From positions 1 through 23,953 of the forward strand of contig JALNVG010000014.1 in NCBI GenBank assembly GCA_023227685.1: DNA of 23,953 nt. The letters run 5' to 3'. A model generated the notes under the pieces. It was not told where the DNA came from and made no database searches. It saw only the letters and a list, made by a program, of their open reading frames with translations. Of the stretch, positions 14,845-23,075 are shown in pieces. The DNA comes from Bacteroidaceae bacterium. GTDB lineage: Bacteria > Bacteroidota > Bacteroidia > Bacteroidales > Bacteroidaceae. Position 1 is the stretch's first letter. Each line of letters begins with the position of its first letter. The position numbers and the translations under genes are program-made.

Positions 14845-17661
14845 TCATTTAAGATGTTTTTGATATTCGCTGGGAGTCATACCAAATTCCTGTTTGAAAC
14901 AGGAGGTGAAGTATTTCCGGTCAAAATAGCCAATCATTAAAGCAACCTCATAAATCGTTTTATTCCTATCTTCAAGCATCTGTCGTGCATGTTTCATCTT
15001 CACCTGACGAATAAAATCTAATGGCGTTCTTCCGGTAATATCTTTTAATTTACGAGTCAGCGTTGAGCGCGACATATTCACTTTCTCAGCAAGCATAGCG
15101 ACATTAAAATCAGATTCGGACAAATTATCTTCTACCACTTGTATTATCTTTTTCATAAACAAATCATCAAGTTGTTCATATTCTATATCCGATACGGGAA
15201 TATTAGTTAAATAATTCCGCATCTTCAATAATTCCTTACTATCAGAATACAGTTCTTCGTTTTTTCTATTCTGGTGCCGGATAAAGACGTATACAGCCCC
15301 AATTAAAATACCAGCAGCAAGTACTATATATATAAGGTAAGCCCATCTGGTTTCATAGAAATACGGAAATCGACAGATATGAAGACTAGTTATTTTATTA
15401 CTCCACAATCCGTTTGCATCAGTAGCTTTGACCTCGAAAACATAATTACCTTTCGGCAACCGATTATAATGCGCATAGTTACATCCAGGCAAAGTATATG
15501 TCCATTCATTATCCAATCCCTTTAAACGATAAGCGTATCTTATCTTTGAGGCATTCAAATAATCCAAGGACGAAAAATCTATTTCTAAATTACGCGTTCC
15601 GGGTTGCAACACAATATGCAACAAATTATTTTTGTTGTTTTTATGAAGAAAAATAATAGAATTGCCCATTACCTTTACATTTGTTATTAATGTTTTCACA
15701 GGACTGGACTCTCTATCCAGAAGGTTAGAAGGCTTAACGCGACAAATTCCCGGTATACCACCAAAATATATATATCCGTCTTCTCCCACACAAACAGCGG
15801 TGGGGATCAACCTTGATAACAAATGAGGCTTGTCAGTATTGAAATAATAAGTAGAAAAAGACTTGTTACGTACATTGAATTCTATCAATTTTTGATTAGT
15901 ATCAATCCATAAATGATTAAATTCATCTACTACGAGTTGATTAATCTGATTACCATTCAAGCCACAAACCAGCGTATAATTAATACGCTGGTTTGTCCGT
16001 GGATTAAAAAGATAAAGCCCACCATCTTCCGTGCCCATCCAAAGATATCCATCGGTTGTAAATGCAAATGAAGAAAAACTTAACGCAGAAGAATAAGAAT
16101 GCAGCTTTCCATCAGAACTAATTCTGAAAAAGCCGTTATTATCGGTAAGTACCCAAATTTCGCCGGAATCAGATTCGCGTATAGCTGTCACCATACCTAT
16201 CGAGCTACTAATAGAACTTATTTTCTTCGTGTGAGTATCATAACAATAAAGCCCGTTGGTTGTACCCAACCAAAGTCGATCGGACTTATCCTCAAAAACT
16301 TTCTTAATAAAACTTCCGGACACAGCCTTTCCAACTAAATTCACACTATCAGCTATTAATATATTCATGCTTTTTCTTACCAAGCAATAAGCTGATAAAG
16401 TATATTCCGGCACCACCCAAACACCATGAAGGAGATTAGCCTTTTCCATCTCTTTGGAAGAAGATAAAGACAGATTTCTTGTAGCCGGCGAATCCTTATA
16501 ACTACACAATTTATTAGTAACAAGATCATAAAGGAAAACACCGGAACGTTCCTGTGATAACCAAACCATATTATCCCCGCATTCGGAAATAGACATAACG
16601 GCCGGATTATAATCAACCCTTTGTCGTAAAGCCGGAAGGGTATAACATCTGGGGAAATTATCATTAAAATGGATAATAAAGCTCTGTCGATCGAAAGCTG
16701 ATACCCACATATTACCAAAATGATCGCGAATTATTTCATTCAGCATAAGATTGGAAACAGGAAACAAAAAAGAAACATCAGTCTGGCTTAACTGTCCCCC
16801 TTTGTTAGATGAATAAGCAACTAAATCGCAAAGTGTCGTTGCCCACAAATAATGATAAGTGTCATCCTGAGCAATATACAAAATCGTTCCATCTTTCTTT
16901 CCCGTTGATGTGATAGGCATCGGCTGATAAACGAGTATTGAATCTCTTGAAGCATGAGGATCAAATCGGGCAATGCCATCTCCCCAAGTAGCAAGCCAAA
17001 AATAATTTTCTTTAATATCCTGAATAATAATGGTAGGATTCAAGTGCCTCATCTTTACAGATATCAAACATAAACAATCTTTCTTTTTATTATAATTATA
17101 AAGATGCCCATTATTAAAAGACAAATATATATCTCCTTGCCTGCTTTCGCAGAACCCGAGAACAAAAGTAGACTCATCTCTATTACGTGTAGGATATGAT
17201 TTCAGCAACTTCCCGTGAATATCATATTTTAGGCATTGACCCATGATAGACACCCAAACGCATCCATCTGAAGTTGAATATATTCGGTAAATGCCTTTAT
17301 CCTTTAAATGAACAGTATCCAATGGGGTTATACTGTAATCCTTCTTGTCAAGTATATAGGCACCATTGTCCGTACCAAACCAAATTTTCCTATCATTATC
17401 TTCTGTAATACACTGAACCAGGTTATTCTTTAATAATCCGGGCGTGTTGATATCCGAACGAAAAACTTGCACCTGATACCCATCATCCCGACAAAGACCG
17501 TTCACCGTTCCATACCACATATAACCTTCGTTATCTTGAAACACGCGATGAATGGCACTTACAGGAAGCTGTCCTATTGTTGGTATGGGAGTTACCGAAA
17601 TATTACGGGCAGACAAACGGCTGAATAACAAAAAGAAAAATATGATTAAAATGTTTTTCAT
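14845..17661 (-). CDS. Membrane-tethered sensor-regulator: two-component-type propellers, Y_Y_Y domain, one TM helix and AraC-type HTH, no kinase
   Basis: This probably activates the downstream susC-susD-GH31 operon on sensing a sugar in the periplasm. From the start used here (938 residues), a signal sequence MKNILIIFFFLLFSRLSA is followed by many Reg_prop blades (IWFGTDNGAYIL, LWLGTTNGLYCYD, LWMGTEDGGLYLF). A Y_Y_Y domain follows (IRYAYRLKGLDNEWTY), then one TM helix at about 773-794 (LIYIVLAAGILIGAVYVF). About 57 residues of linker lead to an AraC HTH at about 852-938 (VNMSRSTLTRKLKDITGR; YFDRKYFTSCFKQEFGMTPS). A hybrid two-component regulator has His-kinase, ATPase and receiver domains between TM and HTH; here there is no room for them. 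An ATG at 17682 adds MSRYKNL; I prefer 17661 because the -7 motif at 17690-17697 would leave only a few leader bases before 17682. Confidence 0.9.
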   Translation of the reverse strand: MKNILIIFFFLLFSRLSARNISVTPIPTIGQLPVSAIHRVFQDNEGYMWYGTVNGLCRDDGYQVQVFRSDINTPGLLKNNLVQCITEDNDRKIWFGTDNGAYILDKKDYSITPLDTVHLKDKGIYRIYSTSDGCVWVSIMGQCLKYDIHGKLLKSYPTRNRDESTFVLGFCESRQGDIYLSFNNGHLYNYNKKKDCLCLISVKMRHLNPTIIIQDIKENYFWLATWGDGIARFDPHASRDSILVYQPMPITSTGKKDGTILYIAQDDTYHYLWATTLCDLVAYSSNKGGQLSQTDVSFLFPVSNLMLNEIIRDHFGNMWVSAFDRQSFIIHFNDNFPRCYTLPALRQRVDYNPAVMSISECGDNMVWLSQERSGVFLYDLVTNKLCSYKDSPATRNLSLSSSKEMEKANLLHGVWVVPEYTLSAYCLVRKSMNILIADSVNLVGKAVSGSFIKKVFEDKSDRLWLGTTNGLYCYDTHTKKISSISSSIGMVTAIRESDSGEIWVLTDNNGFFRISSDGKLHSYSSALSFSSFAFTTDGYLWMGTEDGGLYLFNPRTNQRINYTLVCGLNGNQINQLVVDEFNHLWIDTNQKLIEFNVRNKSFSTYYFNTDKPHLLSRLIPTAVCVGEDGYIYFGGIPGICRVKPSNLLDRESSPVKTLITNVKVMGNSIIFLHKNNKNNLLHIVLQPGTRNLEIDFSSLDYLNASKIRYAYRLKGLDNEWTYTLPGCNYAHYNRLPKGNYVFEVKATDANGLWSNKITSLHICRFPYFYETRWAYLIYIVLAAGILIGAVYVFIRHQNRKNEELYSDSKELLKMRNYLTNIPVSDIEYEQLDDLFMKKIIQVVEDNLSESDFNVAMLAEKVNMSRSTLTRKLKDITGRTPLDFIRQVKMKHARQMLEDRNKTIYEVALMIGYFDRKYFTSCFKQEFGMTPSEYQKHLK

Positions 17662-17689
17662 CAGATTTTTATATCTTGACATATTTATA

Positions 17690-17697
17690 CAAAGATA
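17690..17697 (-). promoter_or_regulatory. Putative -7 promoter element of the regulator gene
   Basis: The minus strand reads TATCTTTG, matching TAnnTTTG, in the 75-96 bp gap after the protease stop. It suggests the regulator is transcribed independently of the protease gene and helps choose the 17661 start. No -33 TTTG is seen at the expected distance. Confidence 0.37.
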
Positions 17698-17757
17698 TAA
17701 AAATAACTATAATACTGATTTAAAACAAAATATTTTCCTTTTTGCTAACACAACTCT

Positions 17758-20700
17758 TTATTTCTTCATCATCACTTTTACAGCCTTCTCCAATTGTTTA
17801 TCCTCACCTTTCAATACAGAAGCGGGATCATTATAAATAAGGATATCCGGTTCAAGTTCGGTATTTTCCAAATAATGACCGGAATTATCAATACAACCCA
17901 CTTCGGGAATACCAAAAACAACAGATTTATCTATCTGACTTTCCCACCACACGGCAGTCATTGTTCCGGGAACAGGAGAACCGATCAGTTTACCAACGCC
18001 CAATGTTTTATATACCCACGGTGTGCCATGCGCATTACTGTAATCGTCTTCACAAATCAACATACATGACGGTTTAACCCATTTGTTATAAGGATCACTA
18101 CCGATAAACTGACCTCTCGGCACATACTTTACATATTCCTTACCACTCAACAACGTAGCCACGTCATCATGCAACCAACCTCCACCATTATGACGTTCAT
18201 CAACAATCATTGCCTCTTTATTTCTGCAACGGCCAAGTAACTCACTATACATTGTTCTAAAACTTTGACTATCCATACTTTTTATATGTACATAACCAAT
18301 CTTTCCGCCTGACAAAGAATCAACAGTAGCTCTCCGACGATCAACCCATCGCTTATACAATAAATCAACCTGAGCACTATAACTGATAGCTTTCACCGTA
18401 GCTTCAAGATATTGCTTTGTTGAAGGATTATAAACGGAAAGCAACACTTTCTTGCCAACTTTTCCTTCAAATAATGGAAAATAATCTTCTCCTTTCTTTA
18501 TTTCTTGTCCATCAATCTTATTAATAATACACCCCACTTTCACTTTGTTCGGAGTCAACGTAAACGGACCTTTATCCAATATCTCTTTTATCCGCAAACC
18601 GTCACCCTGATAAGAATCATCGTAAAAGACACCAAGAGCTGCTGTCGTCAACAAACCCTTATTGGAAGGATAATAACGGGCACCCGTATGTGAAGCATTT
18701 AATTCACCAAGCATTTCACTCAACATCTCAGTGAAATCATAATTATTGTTGATATATGGAAGAAATTTTTCATATATCTTTCGGTAACTTTTCCAATTTA
18801 CACCATTCATATCCACTCGATAAAATTTATCTTTCATCTGTCTCCAAATATGATCGAACATGTATGCCCGTTCTTTGTAAGGACGATAATCCAAATCAGC
18901 CTCAAAATCAATATTCTTGGCAGCCGCTGCATTGTCTTTCTTTGAAAGATCAATCTTCTTGATAGCACCATGTGTACAAATAAAAATATTATTACCTTTC
19001 TTATCCATAATTAAATGACCGTCACCCACATTTTTCAAAACAATATGTGTGTTATCTTTCTTAAAGTCATGCACCCACAAGTCGGCATCTTTTTCAAAGG
19101 TAGCCAAATAATACAACTTATCTCCTTTAGGAGTCAGTACATAATCACCAAGAAAAGATGAATTCACGGTCAGACGGACCACGCGGTCGCGATGATTAGT
19201 AATATCAAATTTCAAAGGTTCGACAACCTTTATACTATCCTCATCGGAATCTTTTGATTTATCGGACTTATCATTTTTACTTTTCTTGTCCTTTCCCTTG
19301 TCTTTTTTATCCTTCTCTATTGCATCGAGTCTGGCTAAATCTTCCTTACTCATCAAAAACTTATCATAAGCATCAGAATCGAAGAACGTGATATACACAT
19401 CCTGCTCAGCCCCCCAACTGCCATGATTACGATAACCGGCACGGTCACTAGACCAAATCATAGCCTTTCCGTCCAGTACCCATTTGGGATCGGTATCACT
19501 ATAACCGCTTTCGGTCAAATTATACATTTTCCCCTTACCATCAGCATTGAAAAGCGCAACATCACTATTATTCCAACCACCGATTCCTATATATTCAGTA
19601 AGAATCCACTTGCTATCGGGGCTCCACTGATACCACTGGTCGCCATCAATATATGAATATTCATATTTGCCTTCCATAATCGTACGTACCGCTCTACTTT
19701 TCAAGTTCATAACTTTGATCGTAGACCTATTTTCCAAGTAAGCTATCTCCTTACCATCGGGACTATAAGTCGCCTGAAAACAAGGGCTATCAGACTTCGT
19801 TAACCTTTCTTCCTTAATATCCGTTGCATAAGTAAACTGTTTTTCATCCTTGCGAACGATAGATGCCTGATAAACCTGCCACAACCCATTTCTTTCCGAT
19901 GAATAGAGTAAGCTCTTACCATCCGGAGAGAAACTAAGATCTCTTTCCTGTTCAGGCGTATTAGTAATATGTTTAGTTGTCTTATAATCTACAGAAGTAA
20001 CATAAACATCACCTCGCAATATAAATGCAATTTCATCTCCCTTAGGCGAAACGGCGATATCAGAAACACCGCTAGTCTTGATCTCACGAATCAGTTGCCG
20101 ATCGCTTGTATCCGCCAAAATATGAATTTGGACTTTCTGTGGTTTATCGCCCTGTTTCAGGGTATAAATTTCACCATCGTAACCAAAACAAAGTTTCTGA
20201 TTGTCGGCAATACTTAAAAACCGGACAGGATTTGTAGTAAAATTTGTGATTTGTTGAGGAGTATCTTGCCCACCCGTTTTTTTCTTAAAAACGTTGAAAG
20301 AACCATTCCGCTCACTCAAATAATAAAATGACTGCTGATCAGAAGCCCAAACAGCATTTCTATCCTCGCCCTTGAAATGTGTTAGTTGATCATACTTGCC
20401 GGTACTCGGAGTATAAGACCATACATTACGTGAGATAGAAGCTTGTTCATGCTTGCGCCAAGGATCTTCATAACCCTTTTTATCGGTATAAAGCAATTGC
20501 TTGCCATTCTTGCTGAAAGAGATATAATCCATCGGCATAGAAGAAAACATTTTCGGACGTCCTCCTTGAATACCTACTTCATAAACCTGGCAAAACGTTC
20601 TTGAAGGAAATTCCGCATCTTCTGCTGAAGGCATAATATAAGAAAGAAAAAGTACATGATCGTTATCCGCAAAAGCCAATGGCGTTTCTTTTCCTGAGAA

Positions 20701-21015
20701 AGTGGTAAGGCGGGTAGGATTACCGCCTTCCTTATTTACAATAAATAAATCCAGACTACCCATACGATCAGATGCGAAAAGAATTTTTTTACTATCGGGA
20801 CTCCATATCGGATTCGTATCATAAGCTGAATTAGAAGTAATGCGATATGCATTTCCTCCATTTACAGATACTGTAAATATATCTCCACGGTAAGTAAAAG
20901 CTATGGCCGTTCCATCCGGAGAAATTGTCGGATATCTCATCCAAAGCGGTCGTTCCTGCGACATAGCTATAACCGAAATTAGTCCGAAGACTAAAGATAA
21001 AAGTTGTTTCTTCAT
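17758..21015 (-). CDS. Tricorn-type S41 family serine protease, periplasmic
   Basis: The 1085-residue protein has a signal peptide (MKKQLLSLVFGLISVIAMS, then QE). Its N-terminal beta-propellers are built from PD40/WD40-like repeats (PTISPDGTAIAF, PIWSPDSKKILFASDRMGSL, SFSPDGKSLLYSSERNG, YQWSPDSKWIL). A Lys/Asp-rich, probably disordered linker lies at about 566-592. The tricorn core domain carries the likely catalytic His776 (LGELNASHTGARY), then a PDZ-like domain (VGCIINKIDGQEIKKGEDYF, about 820-870). The S41 peptidase domain has the probable nucleophile Ser993 in DYSNAHGTPWV and Glu1053/1055 in ELEPDIL; the His/Ser/Glu order and spacing resemble Thermoplasma tricorn (H746, S965, E1023). It should degrade peptides in the periplasm; the physiological substrate is unknown. 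It looks like a housekeeping neighbour rather than a PUL member, divergent from aroA and upstream of the regulator. Confidence 0.92.
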   Translation of the reverse strand: MKKQLLSLVFGLISVIAMSQERPLWMRYPTISPDGTAIAFTYRGDIFTVSVNGGNAYRITSNSAYDTNPIWSPDSKKILFASDRMGSLDLFIVNKEGGNPTRLTTFSGKETPLAFADNDHVLFLSYIMPSAEDAEFPSRTFCQVYEVGIQGGRPKMFSSMPMDYISFSKNGKQLLYTDKKGYEDPWRKHEQASISRNVWSYTPSTGKYDQLTHFKGEDRNAVWASDQQSFYYLSERNGSFNVFKKKTGGQDTPQQITNFTTNPVRFLSIADNQKLCFGYDGEIYTLKQGDKPQKVQIHILADTSDRQLIREIKTSGVSDIAVSPKGDEIAFILRGDVYVTSVDYKTTKHITNTPEQERDLSFSPDGKSLLYSSERNGLWQVYQASIVRKDEKQFTYATDIKEERLTKSDSPCFQATYSPDGKEIAYLENRSTIKVMNLKSRAVRTIMEGKYEYSYIDGDQWYQWSPDSKWILTEYIGIGGWNNSDVALFNADGKGKMYNLTESGYSDTDPKWVLDGKAMIWSSDRAGYRNHGSWGAEQDVYITFFDSDAYDKFLMSKEDLARLDAIEKDKKDKGKDKKSKNDKSDKSKDSDEDSIKVVEPLKFDITNHRDRVVRLTVNSSFLGDYVLTPKGDKLYYLATFEKDADLWVHDFKKDNTHIVLKNVGDGHLIMDKKGNNIFICTHGAIKKIDLSKKDNAAAAKNIDFEADLDYRPYKERAYMFDHIWRQMKDKFYRVDMNGVNWKSYRKIYEKFLPYINNNYDFTEMLSEMLGELNASHTGARYYPSNKGLLTTAALGVFYDDSYQGDGLRIKEILDKGPFTLTPNKVKVGCIINKIDGQEIKKGEDYFPLFEGKVGKKVLLSVYNPSTKQYLEATVKAISYSAQVDLLYKRWVDRRRATVDSLSGGKIGYVHIKSMDSQSFRTMYSELLGRCRNKEAMIVDERHNGGGWLHDDVATLLSGKEYVKYVPRGQFIGSDPYNKWVKPSCMLICEDDYSNAHGTPWVYKTLGVGKLIGSPVPGTMTAVWWESQIDKSVVFGIPEVGCIDNSGHYLENTELEPDILIYNDPASVLKGEDKQLEKAVKVMMKK

Positions 21016-21040
21016 AAGTAAATTGTTATTAGTACGAATA

Positions 21041-21048
21041 CAAATATA
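21041..21048 (-). promoter_or_regulatory. Putative -7 promoter element of the tricorn-type protease gene
   Basis: The minus strand reads TATATTTG, matching TAnnTTTG, ending 25 bases before the ATG at 21015. No clear -33 partner is visible, so this is based on consensus and position. Confidence 0.42.
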
Positions 21049-21111
21049 AAATAGATATATGAGTTTTTTTTATTCCATCCGTTTTATAAAACCCTTTTAA
21101 GTTTCATTCGT

Positions 21112-21155
21112 TTTTATTGTCGATTATTTAACAGAATCGGGTGAAGACAATAAAA
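21112..21155. repeat. Nested inverted repeat between the divergent protease and aroA genes
   Basis: TTTTATTGTC (21112-21121) is the exact reverse complement of GACAATAAAA (21146-21155). Inside it CGATT (21121-21125) pairs with AATCG (21135-21139). It lies between the two divergent -7 motifs, where a shared operator would be expected, but it could equally be a chance AT-rich pairing. Confidence 0.35.
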
Positions 21156-21201
21156 TCTCATATAAAGCGAATAAAAAAGAACTGCATTCAGATAAAATAC
21201 T

Positions 21202-21209
21202 TATTTTTG
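21202..21209 (+). promoter_or_regulatory. Putative -7 promoter element of aroA
   Basis: TATTTTTG matches TAnnTTTG and ends 25 bases before the ATG at 21235. A -33 TTTG is not seen at 19 bases upstream. Confidence 0.48.
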
Positions 21210-21234
21210 CAATTTGTAAACCAAACGACAAAAG

Positions 21235-22512
21235 ATGATGCTTTATTTAATTTCACCACCTAATCTCATCAAATCGGCAATACAATTGCCTTCGTCAAAG
21301 AGTATAAGTAATCGTGTATTGATTATTCATGCTTTGGCTCAAGGTATAAACGAGATAGAGCGTCTCTCCGATTGCGACGACACGAAAGTGATGATTAAAG
21401 CGCTCACTGAAAAGGGCGAGACGATCGATATTAAAGCCGCGGGTACAGCCATGCGCTTCCTCACAGCATATTTGAGCATAATGCCCGGCGAGCACATTAT
21501 CACCGGTACAGAGCGTATGCAGCAACGCCCCATCGGTATTCTTATTGATGCACTTCGCCAATTGGGAGCAAACATCACATATATGAATAAAGAGGGATTC
21601 CCCCCACTTCGCATCAGGGGACAACAACACTTGAAAGAAAATAATAATATATTACTGACCGGAAATATCAGTTCACAATACATTTCCGCCTTACTCATGA
21701 TAGGCCCTATACTGAATAACGGCCTACACTTACAACTGGAAGGAGAAATTGTTTCACGTCCGTATATTGACCTCACTATAAGGCTTATGAACGAATTCGG
21801 TGCCGATGTATCATGGACTTCACCTCAAAACATCACAGTAAAACCTCAGCCCTACCAAGATATTCCATTTACCGTTGAGAGTGATTGGACTGCCGCTTCC
21901 TACTGGTATCAGTTGGTTGCTCTTTCCTCTTCACCCAAAACAATAATGGAACTGCCGGGACTCCTTCAGAACAGCTATCAGGGTGACCGCAGATGTGCTG
22001 ATATCTTCAACAGTTTGGGCGTTTCTACTGAATTTCTACAAGAAGGTGTCAATATTAAGAAGAATAACACCCCAGTGCCCGAATATTTGGAAGAAGATTT
22101 TACTGACGTTCCCGACTTAGCACAAACCTTAGTCGTAACTTGTTGTCTGCTGAATGTGCATTTTCACTTCACTGGTTTAGAAAGCCTGAAAATCAAAGAG
22201 ACAGACAGAATAACCGCTCTGAAAACCGAACTTGCGAAATTAGGATTTATCCTTCATGAAGAAAACAATAACGTACTATATTGGAACGGTGAACGTTGCA
22301 CACCCAACAGTAATCCTGAAATACAAACCTACGAAGACCATCGTATGGCAATGGCTTTTGCACCGGCTTCATTGATATTCGGGAATATAAAAATTGCAAG
22401 TCCCCAGGTTGTTTCAAAATCCTACCCTAATTATTGGGGAGACTTGATGGGCGTGGGATTCACCATTTCTGAAAGTCAAAACTATACTGAGAACTCAAAC
22501 GTTATACATTAA
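21235..22512 (+). CDS. aroA: 3-phosphoshikimate 1-carboxyvinyltransferase (EPSP synthase)
   Basis: This cytoplasmic enzyme transfers the enolpyruvyl group of PEP to shikimate-3-phosphate, the sixth step of the shikimate pathway. The 425-residue length is normal. Family motifs appear in order: LPSSKSISNR (K22, S23, R27), AAGTAMRFLTA (about 87-97), QQRPIGILIDALRQLGA, SSQYISALLM, SRPYIDLTIRLM, ESDWTAASYWYQLVA, DVPDLAQTLVV, KETDRITALKTELAKLG and YEDHRMAMAFAP near the C-terminus. The residue after the conserved AMR, Pro101 in E. coli, is Phe here. Two adjacent ATGs (21235 and 21238) could each start the protein. It is divergent from the protease gene. Its downstream neighbour follows after 71 bp with its own promoter-like motif. 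Confidence 0.96.
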   Translation: MMLYLISPPNLIKSAIQLPSSKSISNRVLIIHALAQGINEIERLSDCDDTKVMIKALTEKGETIDIKAAGTAMRFLTAYLSIMPGEHIITGTERMQQRPIGILIDALRQLGANITYMNKEGFPPLRIRGQQHLKENNNILLTGNISSQYISALLMIGPILNNGLHLQLEGEIVSRPYIDLTIRLMNEFGADVSWTSPQNITVKPQPYQDIPFTVESDWTAASYWYQLVALSSSPKTIMELPGLLQNSYQGDRRCADIFNSLGVSTEFLQEGVNIKKNNTPVPEYLEEDFTDVPDLAQTLVVTCCLLNVHFHFTGLESLKIKETDRITALKTELAKLGFILHEENNNVLYWNGERCTPNSNPEIQTYEDHRMAMAFAPASLIFGNIKIASPQVVSKSYPNYWGDLMGVGFTISESQNYTENSNVIH

Positions 22513-22553
22513 AAGAAAAACAAAGGGAAAATGGTATTTTGAAAATTAATCTG

Positions 22554-22561
22554 TAACTTTG
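22554..22561 (+). promoter_or_regulatory. Putative -7 promoter element of the Cys-rich membrane-protein gene
   Basis: TAACTTTG matches TAnnTTTG and ends 22 bases before the ATG at 22584. A TTTG at 22538-22541 lies only 12 bases upstream, closer than the usual ~19, so the -33 match is doubtful. Confidence 0.4.
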
Positions 22562-22583
22562 TGAATTGATAACGTAAAAAGAT

Positions 22584-23018
22584 ATGTGGATATTTGTTTT
22601 AATATTGCTGGTAGTCATTATCGTTGTACTCTTCTTCGTCTTAAATCGTCAAAATCAAAAGACAAAAGTGAAGAGACAAACAATGACTGGCGATAATGAA
22701 CCAGTCCGAAAACAAACGGAAGAGAATACTACATGCGATACAATCAATGAAGAAGAATGTATCGGCTGCGGAGAAGAATGTCCAATAGCTGATATAATGT
22801 CAGAAGAAATCGTTTATTACGATGACGAAGAATTGGACAAATACAAAAAGAAGGCTGCAAATGACTATACGGATGAAGAAACAGAAGAATTTCGTAGCAT
22901 ACTCTATACCATGCTGCAAACGGACATAGGCGGATGGGTACACAGTCTGCAACTGCGAGGCATAAATCTGCCGGACGCAATGAAAGATGAAGTATTTCTG
23001 CTCATCAATGAAAAATAA
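22584..23018 (+). CDS. Single-pass membrane protein with a four-cysteine cluster, unknown function
   Basis: I do not recognise the family of this 144-residue protein. A single hydrophobic helix occupies about residues 2-20 (IFVLILLVVIIVVLFFVL), followed by a basic stretch (KTKVKRQ), which predicts an N-out, cytoplasm-facing domain. Four cysteines cluster at 51, 59, 62 and 66 (C-x7-C-x2-C-x3-C, in EECIGCGEECPIAD), suitable for binding a metal ion or Fe-S cluster. An acidic region (YYDDEELDKYKKK) and a small helical C-terminus (FRSILYTMLQTD, LQLRGINLPDAM) follow. A promoter-like motif lies 22 bases upstream. It is 57 bp before a Zn/Mn-type ABC permease gene on the same strand, so a link to metal handling is possible but rests only on position and the cysteines. 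Confidence 0.75.
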   Translation: MWIFVLILLVVIIVVLFFVLNRQNQKTKVKRQTMTGDNEPVRKQTEENTTCDTINEEECIGCGEECPIADIMSEEIVYYDDEELDKYKKKAANDYTDEETEEFRSILYTMLQTDIGGWVHSLQLRGINLPDAMKDEVFLLINEK

Positions 23019-23075
23019 GAAACGGAATTAATCGGCAATAACCGACAACAAATCATTAATAACAAACAAAGGACA

